NCBI GenBank assembly: GCA_031177355.1
Contig: JAPSGR010000012.1
Coordinates: forward strand, 1 to 49,632
Source: Candidatus Nitrosocosmicus sp.
Lineage (GTDB): Archaea > Thermoproteota > Nitrososphaeria > Nitrososphaerales > Nitrososphaeraceae
DNA: 49,632 nt
Direction: 5' to 3'
The notes under the pieces are model-generated. The model did not search any database and had not been told where the DNA came from. It saw nothing but the letters and a program-made list of their open reading frames with translations. Below, piece after piece: positions 9,226-18,283 of this stretch (position 1 is the first letter of the stretch; each line of letters opens with the position of its first letter). Position numbers and translations under genes: made by a program.

Positions 9226-10371
9226 TTATTTAGATTTATCCTTAGTTGTCGAAATGGATTCTTTTAATAATTCTTCGTAGATATTTACTGCCGCAATAGT
9301 GCCACTTGCAGTAGCCAATACTGCATAGTGTCTATCTGTGTCAATATCTCCGACAGCATAAACTTTTGGTAAACTAGTTTGTTGTTTTTCATTTACCTTT
9401 ATAAATCCCTCATCCAATTCACATCCAAGTTGACAAGCAATCTTATTGTGAATATCAATACCTAAATGGTAAAAGATAATTTCTGCTTGATAAAATACGC
9501 TATTTTTGGTAAGAACTCCCTTTATTGTATTTGATATTACATCTTCGACGACCTCTATAACTTCATCATTTTCAATAATTTTGATATCCAAGGCAATTGC
9601 TTCACTTATTTGTTTTTTTGTCAATGGGTTGCTTATCGCATAGTTAACATCCTTCGCATTGTCCATACCATCATAGTTTGGTTGTTGTAAAAATACTGTA
9701 ATATCTCTAGTCCAACCAAGAAAAAGTTTGGCATAGGCTAATCCTCCGTCGCTGGAATTATTAGAGGTAATTATGACTAATTTCTTATTTAAAGTTCCAA
9801 ACCCGTCACAATGAGGGCAGTGCCAAATGCCCTTTCCTAAGAATTTTTCAAAATTTTTTACTCGAGGTTTTAAGTGCTCTACCCCCGTAGCTATAATCAG
9901 ATATCTCGCCTTGAAAGTTTTTTCATTTATTTTATTATTCTGTTTTTCTAAAACGTGATGATCTTCATTACCTTTTGAAATCGATGACTTGGATGTCTTG
10001 ATCAAAAAAAAGTTACTATCTCTTTCTATCTCCACACTTTCTACTTTCTCTTCGATTCTTCTTACAGAATTATACTGTAATACATCACTCCAGGATTTTT
10101 GGATTGCTTGGGTTATAGGATAGTTTTCAAATCCAAGATATCCATGTACTATATAATTTCTATCCTTTAAAATATCAAAAACAAGTGTCGATCTTAGATA
10201 CCTTCCCAACAGTAAGGCAGCAGACAGGCCTCCAAAACCCCCACCTACAATGCCGACATCAAAGACGTTTTCAAAACTATATTTACTATCAGAATTACCA
10301 CTATTATCTGCATTTACTGTTTCATCTATGATATTTTTGCTATCATTCTTATGTAAATCGGTCTTTTGCAC
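9226..10371 (-). CDS. Thioredoxin-reductase-like FAD/NAD(P) oxidoreductase
   Basis: The 381-residue flavoprotein has the FAD-binding GGGFGG loop at 43-48, the redox-active pair C185-P-H-C188 followed by DG as in thioredoxin reductases, and a C-terminal AVGDID FAD-site motif. The second Rossmann strand (KKLVIITSNNSSDGG) lacks the Gly-X-Gly-X-X-(Ser/Ala) NADPH loop expected in TrxR. It resembles the TrxR-like group, where the pyridine-nucleotide site is altered or another donor such as ferredoxin is used. An Asn/Ser/Asp-rich 30-residue N-terminal extension and a hydrophilic insertion (about 128-150) are unusual. No thioredoxin gene is adjacent. It is divergent from the cyclase gene across 123 bp. 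Confidence 0.85.
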   Translation of the reverse strand: MQKTDLHKNDSKNIIDETVNADNSGNSDSKYSFENVFDVGIVGGGFGGLSAALLLGRYLRSTLVFDILKDRNYIVHGYLGFENYPITQAIQKSWSDVLQYNSVRRIEEKVESVEIERDSNFFLIKTSKSSISKGNEDHHVLEKQNNKINEKTFKARYLIIATGVEHLKPRVKNFEKFLGKGIWHCPHCDGFGTLNKKLVIITSNNSSDGGLAYAKLFLGWTRDITVFLQQPNYDGMDNAKDVNYAISNPLTKKQISEAIALDIKIIENDEVIEVVEDVISNTIKGVLTKNSVFYQAEIIFYHLGIDIHNKIACQLGCELDEGFIKVNEKQQTSLPKVYAVGDIDTDRHYAVLATASGTIAAVNIYEELLKESISTTKDKSK

Positions 10372-10494
10372 TTTCGCATTATAAATTGTATTTTAATAGT
10401 ATAAATAATCCTTACATGATTCAGTGGCAATTTTCACTCGTTATTTACTAATTAATAGATAATGTTTTAAAAAATACTTTGAAAGTTAAACGTT

Positions 10495-11445
10495 ATGTTG
10501 ATCATTATTAAAATAATGAATTCGATTAGTAATGGCTTCAATAGAGTTAATACTGCTAAGACAAATAATAAAGGACTGGCTGATGTGCCCTTAAAATATC
10601 AAGACAAAGAACCTAGAATGCAAAGAAAGTCTAATGAGACTAATTCATCAACACGTAAAAGAGACCAGAAGGATTTAGATGTATCTTTTAAAAGACAAAA
10701 AGGAACAAGTAATGATGATGATGATCAGCAGCAACAAGGAGAGGTAAAAGAGGTTAAAGATAGTAGTAGATTAGAGACTATAAACATTAAGAAATATTTT
10801 GATCCAACTATCTATCAAATGCTATTAAGCCCTCAGGAGCACAAATTAAGAACCGAGAAATTGGTAATAGTATTTTGGGATATAGCAGGCTTTGCCACTT
10901 TATGCAACAGATTAAATAACTATCCCTTTATAATCGTAGACCTTTTAAAAAATGTTTTCAGCGAAGCTGAAAGGGTCATACTAAAGAATAATGGAATAAT
11001 AGATAAATTCATTGGAGATGGAATCATGGCTTTTTATGGATACCGTCAATCAAAAGAAAATCAAATGGCAATAGACGCAATTAATACCGCACTGGAATTA
11101 AGAGAAAAATTCAAGTTGGTCAATAAACAATTAACTAAACGACTAATCAAAGAACACCTTAATGATTATAAATTTAATATTAGTCTAAAATGTGGAATCC
11201 ACATTGGAGATGTTCTTATAGGTTTATTGGAAACAGAATACAGAAATCAAATTACTCTTATTGGTTCGAATGTCAATTTTGCCAACAGATTAGAGGGAAA
11301 AGCAGAAGATGATCAAATCATTGTTTCTGAAAACGTGCTGGAATTGGTTAAAGACAGTTTTGCATTTCAATCAATAGAACATGACATATATTCATATGGC
11401 AAAGTCAAAGTGTTTAACATCTTGTCAAAAAAGAATAATCTGTAA
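10495..11445 (+). CDS. Class III adenylate/guanylate cyclase-domain protein
   Basis: The 316-residue protein has a disordered, charged N-terminal third (about 1-95, with DDDDQQQQ at 74-81) followed by a short linker helix and a class III cyclase catalytic domain (about 121-315). Metal-binding Asp are present in FWDIAGF (D129) and FIGDGIMAF (D175), and the preceding Lys of DKFIGD fits adenine recognition. The transition-state Asn/Arg are present in VNFANRLEG, and the second purine-recognition position is Thr (ITLIG), as in class IIIb adenylate cyclases. No sensor domain or membrane segment was recognised, so the input may be the N-terminal tail or a partner. The ATG is 26 nt after a TTTTAAAAAA TATA-like box. 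cAMP signalling in these archaea is poorly understood. Confidence 0.85.
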   Translation: MLIIIKIMNSISNGFNRVNTAKTNNKGLADVPLKYQDKEPRMQRKSNETNSSTRKRDQKDLDVSFKRQKGTSNDDDDQQQQGEVKEVKDSSRLETINIKKYFDPTIYQMLLSPQEHKLRTEKLVIVFWDIAGFATLCNRLNNYPFIIVDLLKNVFSEAERVILKNNGIIDKFIGDGIMAFYGYRQSKENQMAIDAINTALELREKFKLVNKQLTKRLIKEHLNDYKFNISLKCGIHIGDVLIGLLETEYRNQITLIGSNVNFANRLEGKAEDDQIIVSENVLELVKDSFAFQSIEHDIYSYGKVKVFNILSKKNNL

Positions 11446-11555
11446 TGATTATAATTCTCTTTTGTAATACGTCAGTCTTTCGTCGCTTAATTCAACGAAC
11501 AATAAAAAAAATGAAAGAATATGTTGCGATATTTCAGATACCTGATCAATTTAAA

Positions 11556-11756
11556 TTAAGATGTCGCAGAATTATTGATCGTAAGTAATGAGTTGTTTAC
11601 ACCCTGAGTTCTGTCTCCCATCGGCATTGCAGGATGGTCCAACCCTGTTTTAGTTTTATTATCATGACTCAATCCTTGTGCAGGTATTACTAGTAACCCA
11701 ATCAAAGAACCTGCCATAACTAGACTCAAAACAAGAAATAATTTCAAGTTAATCAT
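11556..11756 (-). CDS. Small secreted His/Met-containing peptide
   Basis: The preferred start is the ATG at 11756 (66 residues), because a consensus-like TTTATATA box (minus strand, 11780-11788) is centred about 28 nt upstream and would lie inside the longer frame beginning at 11801. The product has a strong signal peptide (LFLVLSLVMAGSLIGLLVIP) and a short mature tail of about 40 residues with SHDNKTKTGLDHPAMPMGD, then Asn/Ser-rich residues. Two His and several Met could bind copper, but this is speculative. The family was not recognised. Confidence 0.6.
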   Translation of the reverse strand: MINLKLFLVLSLVMAGSLIGLLVIPAQGLSHDNKTKTGLDHPAMPMGDRTQGVNNSLLTINNSATS

Positions 11757-12235
11757 ATGTAATCCTTCGTATATTATAATATATAAAGCGTAATAGTTCA
11801 TAGGCTAAACATATACTACCGCATTACAAATTGGATTGGATTGAGACAACAGTTCTATTTGCTTGGTCATGTTTATTAATATATAGAACATTTTTTTTAT
11901 CTCTCGTAAAGAATTTTATCTATTTCAATAGATATTCATTTTTATATCATAATTTTCTATTACTTTGGAGTTATCATATGAGTAACATCTTGTGTGTATG
12001 TGAAATCGCTCTCTTTCCAAGAAATAAGATAATGTAGGTTTATTTTGAGAATTATGGTTACATATCTACCCATTACAATACATTACAAATTCAAGATAAC
12101 TTTGCATAATAACTCGAACTAATTATGACCCTAAAGATTGGAATATTGATCTTTAGGAAATTATATTAAAGAAGCAAAAGATTCACGCTACGTTTGAAGA
12201 AATATATTTTGGTAACGAATTAAAGAGAGAGCCAC
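11757..12235. other. Intergenic, 479 bp
   Basis: It holds the TATA box of the preceding minus-strand gene (11780-11788). A 68-codon plus-strand frame (11831-12037) is Phe/Leu/Tyr-rich from AT-rich DNA and is judged spurious. Confidence 0.4.
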
Positions 12236-12568
12236 TTAACTAACTTGTACCAATTTGGATGCTAATCCTACATGATATGTATTTTTATATTGTACTCCGT
12301 CTTCGAGATTATTATTAATACTCTCAAACACGTCATTAATTCGGTTACCCATAGAAGGAGACTTTCTATTTATGTGATCTAATATCTCTTTCTTTGTAGC
12401 TGGAAATTCGAGATCTTCGAGAAGATTTGCAAGTTTGGATGTTGTAGTCTTGTCTGTTGTTTCATTAACAGGTGGTTCATGAGTTAAATCACCGGCTCGC
12501 TGCACAGATGAATCTACTCCTGATTGACTCGGATCTGTATAATTCTTGTCTCTTTGAACATAACTCAT
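12236..12568 (-). CDS. DUF2795-like small protein
   Basis: The 110-residue product starts at the ATG at 12568 (MSYVQRDKNY). The longer frame from 12598 contains a TTTATAAT promoter element (12588-12595) and is rejected. The N-terminal half is hydrophilic and disordered; the C-terminal half (about 48-105) reads LANLLEDLEFPATKKEILDH, a helical segment of the DUF2795 type ('LxxLxFPATKxEIxxH'), followed by a segment where the family normally carries a short loop and strand. DUF2795 proteins are small, soluble and uncharacterised, common in actinobacteria and archaea. It stands alone with no operon partner. Confidence 0.75.
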   Translation of the reverse strand: MSYVQRDKNYTDPSQSGVDSSVQRAGDLTHEPPVNETTDKTTTSKLANLLEDLEFPATKKEILDHINRKSPSMGNRINDVFESINNNLEDGVQYKNTYHVGLASKLVQVS

Positions 12569-13140
12569 ATCATTAATCAATATTAAATTATAAAACATAG
12601 TATATGACCGTAGGCAATTTCATGCAAAAGACTTGATTATAAATAGATCAAAAAAAAATAGGCATACCTGCTTGCTCCGGACGGGCTATAAAGTCCGATT
12701 TCTAATGTCAATAGAACTGACTAGATAGAATAGGTGAATGAAGGTGATGCATAATTTTTGGTATTAAAGATAAACGAAAGTAAGTTAATGCCCGATTTGA
12801 TATGATATAAATAAGTGTCAAGCGAAAAAGAATTCCTCGTTTCCTTTCTTTGATGCCATAGAGTCTTCACGTGCCGCTCTCTCTTTCTTTGATGTTCTAT
12901 TTGTAAAAGCCAGTCCACTGTTCCTTTTTTAGTTGCCTGTATCCATGAAACAGTAATAAATCATTGGGAATACGAATAATAATCCTAGTAGAGCATTTTA
13001 TCATTCTATTTCAAAGATAAAGGCTTTAGAATGGTATCTTACCTTCTTATTTTGAGATATACTTATGGTTCCCAGACATTAAATTCACTGGTCTAGTAGC
13101 TTCTATATATTTTAAATACTATGTTCCTTATTTAAGAATA
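12569..13140. other. Intergenic, 572 bp
   Basis: A small hairpin, cggac/gtccg around 12677-12696, lies in a locally GC-richer patch and could belong to an RNA. A minus-strand frame at 12820-12930 reads TNRTSKKERAARED, protein-like but without a start codon, so it was not called. The promoter of the 13141 gene (tatattttaaata, about 13106-13118) is at the right end. Confidence 0.35.
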
Positions 13141-13299
13141 ATGAGTGAAAAGGAAGAGGAAGTTTATAATCAGGATAAAATTGTAGAAAAAATACATAAA
13201 GAGGAGGGATTAGATGAAGAAGACAATAGCTACAATGTTAGTGATTCATTAAGTGATAGCAATCAACAGGATGCAGAGAGGGATAATGCATCTACTTAG
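13141..13299 (+). CDS. Small acidic hydrophilic protein
   Basis: The 52-residue ORF starts with ATG at 13141 (MSEKEEEVYNQDKIVEKIHK) and ends with TAG. A TATA-like tatattttaaata is 23-35 nt upstream, as for other genes here. The protein is strongly acidic (Glu/Asp/Ser/Asn-rich), lacks Cys or hydrophobic segments and is predicted to be disordered or helical. No family was recognised. It is shorter than usual gene-calling cut-offs and easily missed. The well-placed promoter and balanced composition, unlike random AT-rich ORFs, support it. Confidence 0.6.
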   Translation: MSEKEEEVYNQDKIVEKIHKEEGLDEEDNSYNVSDSLSDSNQQDAERDNAST

Positions 13300-13523
13300 A
13301 GAGAATCAATTTCTTATATCATGCTAAAAGAATTTTACAAGGCAGTTAGCGCACAAGAAATAACATTAGCCATGACGTAACGAATTAGTCATAACACCCA
13401 TATGTTTATCATGCAAAAGCGTATACATTCGGCGCACCTAAAATAATGAAATCTTATTCTCATTTGATATAAATAACAACACAATTAAATAAACCAGCGT
13501 AATATTTTTTTGACGAATATATA

Positions 13524-13988
13524 ATGAGCCGAATTGTCCCCTTGAAAAATCAGATATTAGGATTGTTTATGTTTTCAATGTTATCCCTGGCCATGATAGA
13601 TACGTTGTTGATTTTGCCAAATATACATGCTCAATTATCTAGCAATAACACACCAGCTGAATCATCTGAGCCTGAAACTCCACTTGAGTTTATTTCTGTA
13701 ATAAGAAGTTTGTTAAATCAAACATTAGTTGAATACAGCAATCAAAATTACACGGGAGCAGAAGAACTTGCAACTGCTGCTTATTTGGATAATTATGAAT
13801 ATGTAGAAGCACCACTAGCTGAAATCGACAGGCCATTGATGGAAACGACCGAAATTATGATGAGAGAAGAACTGCGCCAAATGATACTAGATCGAGTACC
13901 TATACAAGAATTGCAATCCCATGTTGACAGCATCAACGTGAATTTGGATAAGTCAGTAGAGTTATTGTCTAATTCAAGCACCCAATAA
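13524..13988 (+). CDS. Secreted helical protein resembling iron-permease periplasmic domains
   Basis: The 154-residue protein has a signal peptide (about residues 1-37, ending NIHAQ) and a mature, all-helical domain. Its core reads LLNQTLVEYSNQNYTGAEELATAAYLDNYEYVEAPL with a later MREELRQMI helix. This pattern of 'Y-x-x-A-x-x-L-A-x-x-A-Y-L-D-x-(Y/F)-E' resembles the extracytoplasmic helical domain fused to FTR1-type iron permeases. Here it is free-standing, with no permease nearby. It could be a metal-responsive or structural periplasmic module. The similarity is from memory of the motif and remains an inference. TATA-like sequence lies upstream (tttgacgaatatataatg, close to the ATG). Confidence 0.7.
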   Translation: MSRIVPLKNQILGLFMFSMLSLAMIDTLLILPNIHAQLSSNNTPAESSEPETPLEFISVIRSLLNQTLVEYSNQNYTGAEELATAAYLDNYEYVEAPLAEIDRPLMETTEIMMREELRQMILDRVPIQELQSHVDSINVNLDKSVELLSNSSTQ

Positions 13989-14389
13989 AAAATAAACAAG
14001 ATAGTGAATAGACAATTTAGCTAAAACGTCATTACACGAGTAAGTCAGGACAAGATCTCAATTAGCAGTCAGTGCAATGAATTAGTCCCGGCTTAAAATA
14101 CTAATTTAAGCAACTTATATTTCATAAGGAAATTAACGTATAAACATGATAAGGATTTCTATTTGTATAATACAACTGCAGATCTTTAGTCATTTCAGAT
14201 CTCAATCTAACTGCCATTTCTTGATAGGAGAAGGTGGTACTACAGAATACAGAATATTATAACCATGTATTGACCATACTTTGCGAACACAAAAATATAT
14301 TATTTGTATTAGACTATGCAAGCAGAGGTTTAAATTCATTCACTAAAAATAATCAGATCACTTGATTACCATAATACCATACATATACT
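13989..14389. other. Intergenic, 401 bp, with a possible coding remnant
   Basis: A minus-strand frame at about 14204-14320 reads KVWSIHGYNILYSVVPPSPI and then stops, without a usable start codon. It looks protein-like and could be a gene remnant, but no family was recognised. Confidence 0.3.
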
Positions 14390-14800
14390 TTACATAGAAG
14401 CTACGTTTGTAGGTTTTACTTTCAGGAGGATTCTTTTTTCTCCAGGTGTACCGAACGGATATTTATCTTTGTTCAGATATTTTTTTGCCATTTTATCAAT
14501 GTGATTTTCTGCTTCCTCTCCTGTAATTTGATCAATCACTTCACCTCTGACTGTGACCATATGATAAGGATTATTCTTATCCGCGATTGAGATAGCTATC
14601 CTTGGGTCTCGTGCAACGTTTTTCTGTTTTGTTCTTCCTACTGCAGTATTAATAAGTATTTGATTATCCTCTATATCCACCCAGGTAGGAGTTATCTGTG
14701 GAGACCCATCTTTCATGATTGTAGCAACAAAAGCAAGATTTTTGTCTTCAAAGAGATTTCGTAGAGATGAATCAATTTGTCCGTTTTCTTTCTTACTCAT
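14390..14800 (-). CDS. PPOX-class F420-dependent oxidoreductase
   Basis: The 136-residue protein has the split-barrel flavin/F420-binding fold. Its motifs are FEDKNLAFVATIMKDGSPQ, PTWVDIEDNQILINT and GRTKQKNVARDPRIAIS, the typical strand-loop pattern of PPOX (pyridoxamine-phosphate-oxidase-like) F420 enzymes, and the length is normal for the family (130-150). AOA make F420, which fits. Substrates in this family include biliverdin, quinones and aldehydes; none can be assigned. A CTATAAAA box about 30 nt upstream of the ATG implies a leaderless transcript. The neighbours are unrelated. Confidence 0.88.
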   Translation of the reverse strand: MSKKENGQIDSSLRNLFEDKNLAFVATIMKDGSPQITPTWVDIEDNQILINTAVGRTKQKNVARDPRIAISIADKNNPYHMVTVRGEVIDQITGEEAENHIDKMAKKYLNKDKYPFGTPGEKRILLKVKPTNVASM

Positions 14801-15614
14801 ATCTATTTAGTAAGAATAATTGCTTTTATAGATATAATTTTCGAAACTCTCTCCATCATGCTACAGCAATTTAACATAAAGTACGAGTTTTGCAATCCTA
14901 AATCAGCAGGTTTTCTAAGCAGATATATAGTATACGAATAGATTAATGTGGATAAATTGTATATTTCTAATAGTAAAGCAAATATGCATCTCGTTACAAG
15001 TTTCAACTCTAGATTAGCGATTCTTTTTAAAATCTCATAATATCTACGTCTGTATCTGTTTTGATGGGTCCTTTATCTTCTTATATTTCTCTTACAATTA
15101 GAATGACTGATATCGGATTCTTGGAAAAGTTATCAAAAATGCATTATTGCTGATCTACTAACCTTTTTTCTTTGCGGCATAGAAAAGGAGTAATACGTTG
15201 TTTTTCTAAAACAGATGTTGTATAAATCCCTGTTTCAGCAAGTATCATAGCACTCTTTAATCATTCAATGTGCCTAAAGTCATTGACATATTGACTTCTT
15301 TTTTTTATAGCTGCGAAGTTTGTCTTAAGTGACTTCCATAATACACCCCATCTTTCTTTGGCTTTAATGTAATTACATAACACAAATAGATTACAACACA
15401 ACAGAAGGTCCATCCCTATCTGTCCAAATGTAAAGTTTTTCTCGTATATTTTAGTGGTGCTTAGCCCCACTGGATATGTCATTTTCTGCGCCCTCAAGAA
15501 TTATTGTATTTTCAACAATTAAACCATTTGCAGTCAATACCGTGTTGCAAGTTAAGAAGTAAAGGCAATTTCATAAAATTATAAAAGATTATCAAACAAA
15601 CTAAACTAAACTAA
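14801..15614. other. Intergenic, 814 bp, with a doubtful ORF
   Basis: A 78-codon minus-strand frame at 15261-15497 (begins MRAQKMTYPVGLSTTKIYEK) has no overlap with other genes and an uneven hydrophobic segment (LLLCCNLFVLCNYI), but no recognisable promoter or family. It is left uncalled at roughly 25% likelihood. Another frame at 14803-15006 is judged chance. Nothing else was seen. Confidence 0.35.
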
Positions 15615-17102
15615 TTATTGACCCGTAGGATATGTATCCGGTACATCCTTATTTCTTTCATAGTGGACATGCAAAGGAGTTATAGCTGTAGTTTTGTCAA
15701 TAAATACTAAAGAATCATAACGTGATTGTAGTTTAGTAGGAACATAGTTCCTGTAACTATCATATTTAGGATTATACACTACTCCAATGGCTCTTTGTGT
15801 CATGATTTCTGTCTCTTTCTCTTTTTGTTCCTTTCTCGTATTGTATTTCTCTATATCAAACGAAAATTCAATATTCTTGTAGGATTTAGTTGAAATGTTT
15901 TTTCGATCTTCTATTTTTTTAAACAATAGTAGTTTATCACTACTATTGCCTTTTTGACTTTTATTATCGTTATCAATATCATGTAATAGTTTATCCCAAC
16001 TCCCTTCTTTTGCAGGAGGTACATTCATAGTTTGCATTTTTGCACCCCATCTGTCTGCAGCAATAACTGTTCCACTATATGTGCTAAATCCGACCAGAAT
16101 AGTATTATGATCACCTTTTTTTTCTCTCACTAGTTGACCAAGATTGATCATTCCAGAATTACTCATATCAGTAAACCGCGCATCGCCAATATGGGTATTA
16201 TGAGCCCATACAATTGCTTTTGGTTGCTTCTTCTTGTTTGCTTTTCGATGAAAATCAATTAGGCGTTCTAATGTGTTCATCATATGAGTATCACGTAAAT
16301 TCCAGGAATTAACATCGCCTTTCAGCATGGTACGGTAGTATTTCTCTGCTTCTTTCGCAGTTATTGCGTTCTGTTCAGCCTGAAAATAATCTTCATTTCT
16401 ACCATAATTTTTTTTTGTATAGAAATCTTGTTTACTCCGTAGAGCAGTTAGGACATGAATTACTTCTTTTTCGCAGTTTTCTGGTACAAATGCAGCAGTC
16501 CTAGCATAGGCGTCAACTTCTCTGTTGTATGGATCAAAGCAATTGTAAGCAGTCATTGCAGTATTCAGAGCACTTGGGTCCACTCTTTTCAAATACCTAA
16601 TTATCTCTTCCATGGATTCCCAGAGGCTGTATACGTCCAATCCATAGAATCCAACTCCTTCCGACTCGGAATTATAATCTTTGGCGTTGTTGTGGTCATT
16701 AAATGATTTTAACCATTCTACTAGTTCAACCATCTCTCTATTAGCCCACATCCAAGTTGGCCATCTATTAAACGAATGTAAGACATCAAATGCATTCCCG
16801 TGGGATTCAGAGCATTTTATGTATTTGTTAACCCTAAAACAATCAGGCCAATCACCCTCGACTGCAATAAATGAAAATTCTTTTTCTCTTATTAGACGCT
16901 TTGATATTTCAGAACGCCACTTGTAGAATTCTGACGTTCCATGCGAAGCCTCCCCTAATAACACATATTGGGAATCTCCGATGTAATCTACTAATTTATT
17001 GATGTCACTAGGAGAGTTTAGTAAACTATAATCAAGATTAGGCAAGTTCCTTACTTTCAAAAAAGTATCATGAATAAAATATAAAAACAGAGTATAAAGC
17101 AT
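15615..17102 (-). CDS. Erythromycin-esterase-family protein
   Basis: The 495-residue protein of the erythromycin esterase (PF05139-type) family carries LLGEASHGTSEFY (E51, H54), AVEGDWPD (E82) and WAHNTHIGD (H301, H304), the conserved Glu/His set of the EreA/EreB fold. It ends with the family's characteristic HYERNKDVPDTYP segment. Hydrophilic insertions (Asn/Lys/Ser-rich, about 382-430) are unlike the bacterial enzymes. Most family members outside antibiotic-resistance cassettes have no shown macrolide activity, so resistance is not claimed. The N-terminal 14 residues are doubtful: a TTG at 17060 follows plausible TATA sequences lying inside the longer frame. It is monocistronic. Confidence 0.88.
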   Translation of the reverse strand: MLYTLFLYFIHDTFLKVRNLPNLDYSLLNSPSDINKLVDYIGDSQYVLLGEASHGTSEFYKWRSEISKRLIREKEFSFIAVEGDWPDCFRVNKYIKCSESHGNAFDVLHSFNRWPTWMWANREMVELVEWLKSFNDHNNAKDYNSESEGVGFYGLDVYSLWESMEEIIRYLKRVDPSALNTAMTAYNCFDPYNREVDAYARTAAFVPENCEKEVIHVLTALRSKQDFYTKKNYGRNEDYFQAEQNAITAKEAEKYYRTMLKGDVNSWNLRDTHMMNTLERLIDFHRKANKKKQPKAIVWAHNTHIGDARFTDMSNSGMINLGQLVREKKGDHNTILVGFSTYSGTVIAADRWGAKMQTMNVPPAKEGSWDKLLHDIDNDNKSQKGNSSDKLLLFKKIEDRKNISTKSYKNIEFSFDIEKYNTRKEQKEKETEIMTQRAIGVVYNPKYDSYRNYVPTKLQSRYDSLVFIDKTTAITPLHVHYERNKDVPDTYPTGQ

Positions 17103-17459
17103 ATCAAGATATTAATGCTATTATGGCCTTCACATATTGGATCTGAAATTGTCATATACGAAGTAAATTTCAATGGATGATTGAATAAAAGATTCCATTA
17201 TTTTATACCTAATAGCCTAAAAGGAAAAAAAATCTAATTCTGAACTTTAATCTACCTCTAAATCTCGTTACCACACCTTCTGGCCAAATATCAAGTTATA
17301 TTAAGGGATTATGTACAATTGCTGTGGATAAGAAGATAAGTTAAAAAAATGACATTATCTCTACCTTATCATGTATTCAATATATATTCAACAGAACCAT
17401 TGCATCTAAATGATGATTTTAGACAATTATTTGTGAATGAGTGATTTAACCAAATTGGG
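17103..17459. other. Intergenic, 357 bp
   Basis: AT-rich; no ORF, repeat or structure was recognised. Confidence 0.4.
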
Positions 17460-17822
17460 TTAAAAATAATCTGAAAGTATCTTATTCAAAACAGATTCAA
17501 ATTCACCTAAATCTTTGTCTTTTGAATCGCCATTAACCTCTTGTTTTTTGTCAGTTACCAAATTGTTTATTGCATCATCAACCTCAGATAAACCAATTAG
17601 TGCTTTATTTAATCTATTTGACAGAAAAAATATAGTTGAGAATATATAATTAATTTTATCATTATCGAATTCCAATTTAGCAGACGAAGGAAATATATCA
17701 TCCAGACTTTTCCTTAATTCTTGTCCACTTTGTCTGATACAGTCAGGATTTCCATCGCATTTCTGTAGTTCTTGGGTCCATGCTACTAGCCCATCTATAA
17801 CATCTTTAGAGTAATTTGTCAT
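17460..17822 (-). CDS. Small helical protein of unknown function
   Basis: The 120-residue soluble protein is mostly helical by pattern: DVIDGLVAWTQELQK, then a C24-x4-C29 pair (KCDGNPDCIRQSGQEL), a LEFDNDKINYIFSTIFFLSNRL helix and a Lys/Asp/Glu-rich linker before a final helix. There is no signal peptide. The two Cys could form a disulfide or bind metal. The family was not recognised. It is stand-alone, with 357 bp and 461 bp spacers. Composition and length support a real gene. Confidence 0.65.
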   Translation of the reverse strand: MTNYSKDVIDGLVAWTQELQKCDGNPDCIRQSGQELRKSLDDIFPSSAKLEFDNDKINYIFSTIFFLSNRLNKALIGLSEVDDAINNLVTDKKQEVNGDSKDKDLGEFESVLNKILSDYF

Positions 17823-18283
17823 GGTATTGTAATGATCTTCGCAGTATAATTAAATTCTGTTCATATGTATTCAAGATCGGATCAAAGACAGAAACGATAT
17901 TTATTTAAATGAGATCAAATTTTAATTTTAATATTAATTTTAATATATTTATCATAAAGTTTGTTATAAATAACGTTTGAAGGTGATTGCAAATATCATT
18001 TACGCAGACCTAAATCCTTATGGTGAATGAGTATGTTTACTAAATAACTTTGCGAGCAATATAGAAATGAATATTTGATTGAATTGACAGTACCTGAGAT
18101 GCCTGAATTATCCAAACTTTGAAAATGCCTATGGCAAATGGTTGGTACCTGTAATCAACAGTATCAAAAGAAAACTATGGTTTACAAGTTATCAATTAAG
18201 TACCAACTTGACAATAAACAAAAGCTACAACATCACAATAGATACATATTGTGATATAGTTCCATTTTAACATTTTAGTTTAT
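17823..18283. other. Intergenic, 461 bp
   Basis: A low-complexity run of taattttaat-type sequence (about 17918-17952) lies near the promoter of the 17822 gene. Nothing else was recognised. Confidence 0.4.

Noticed and set aside
12820-12930. Minus-strand fragment reading TNRTSKKERAAREDSMASKK
   Set aside because: Only an internal ATG is available, no promoter and no recognised small-protein family.
15261-15497. 78-codon minus-strand frame
   Set aside because: No overlap with other genes and partly protein-like, but no promoter, family or composition signal strong enough; about 25% likely.
15615-17102. Macrolide resistance function for the erythromycin-esterase-family gene
   Set aside because: Family fold and catalytic Glu/His are present, but most chromosomal members have other or unknown substrates, so resistance is not supported.
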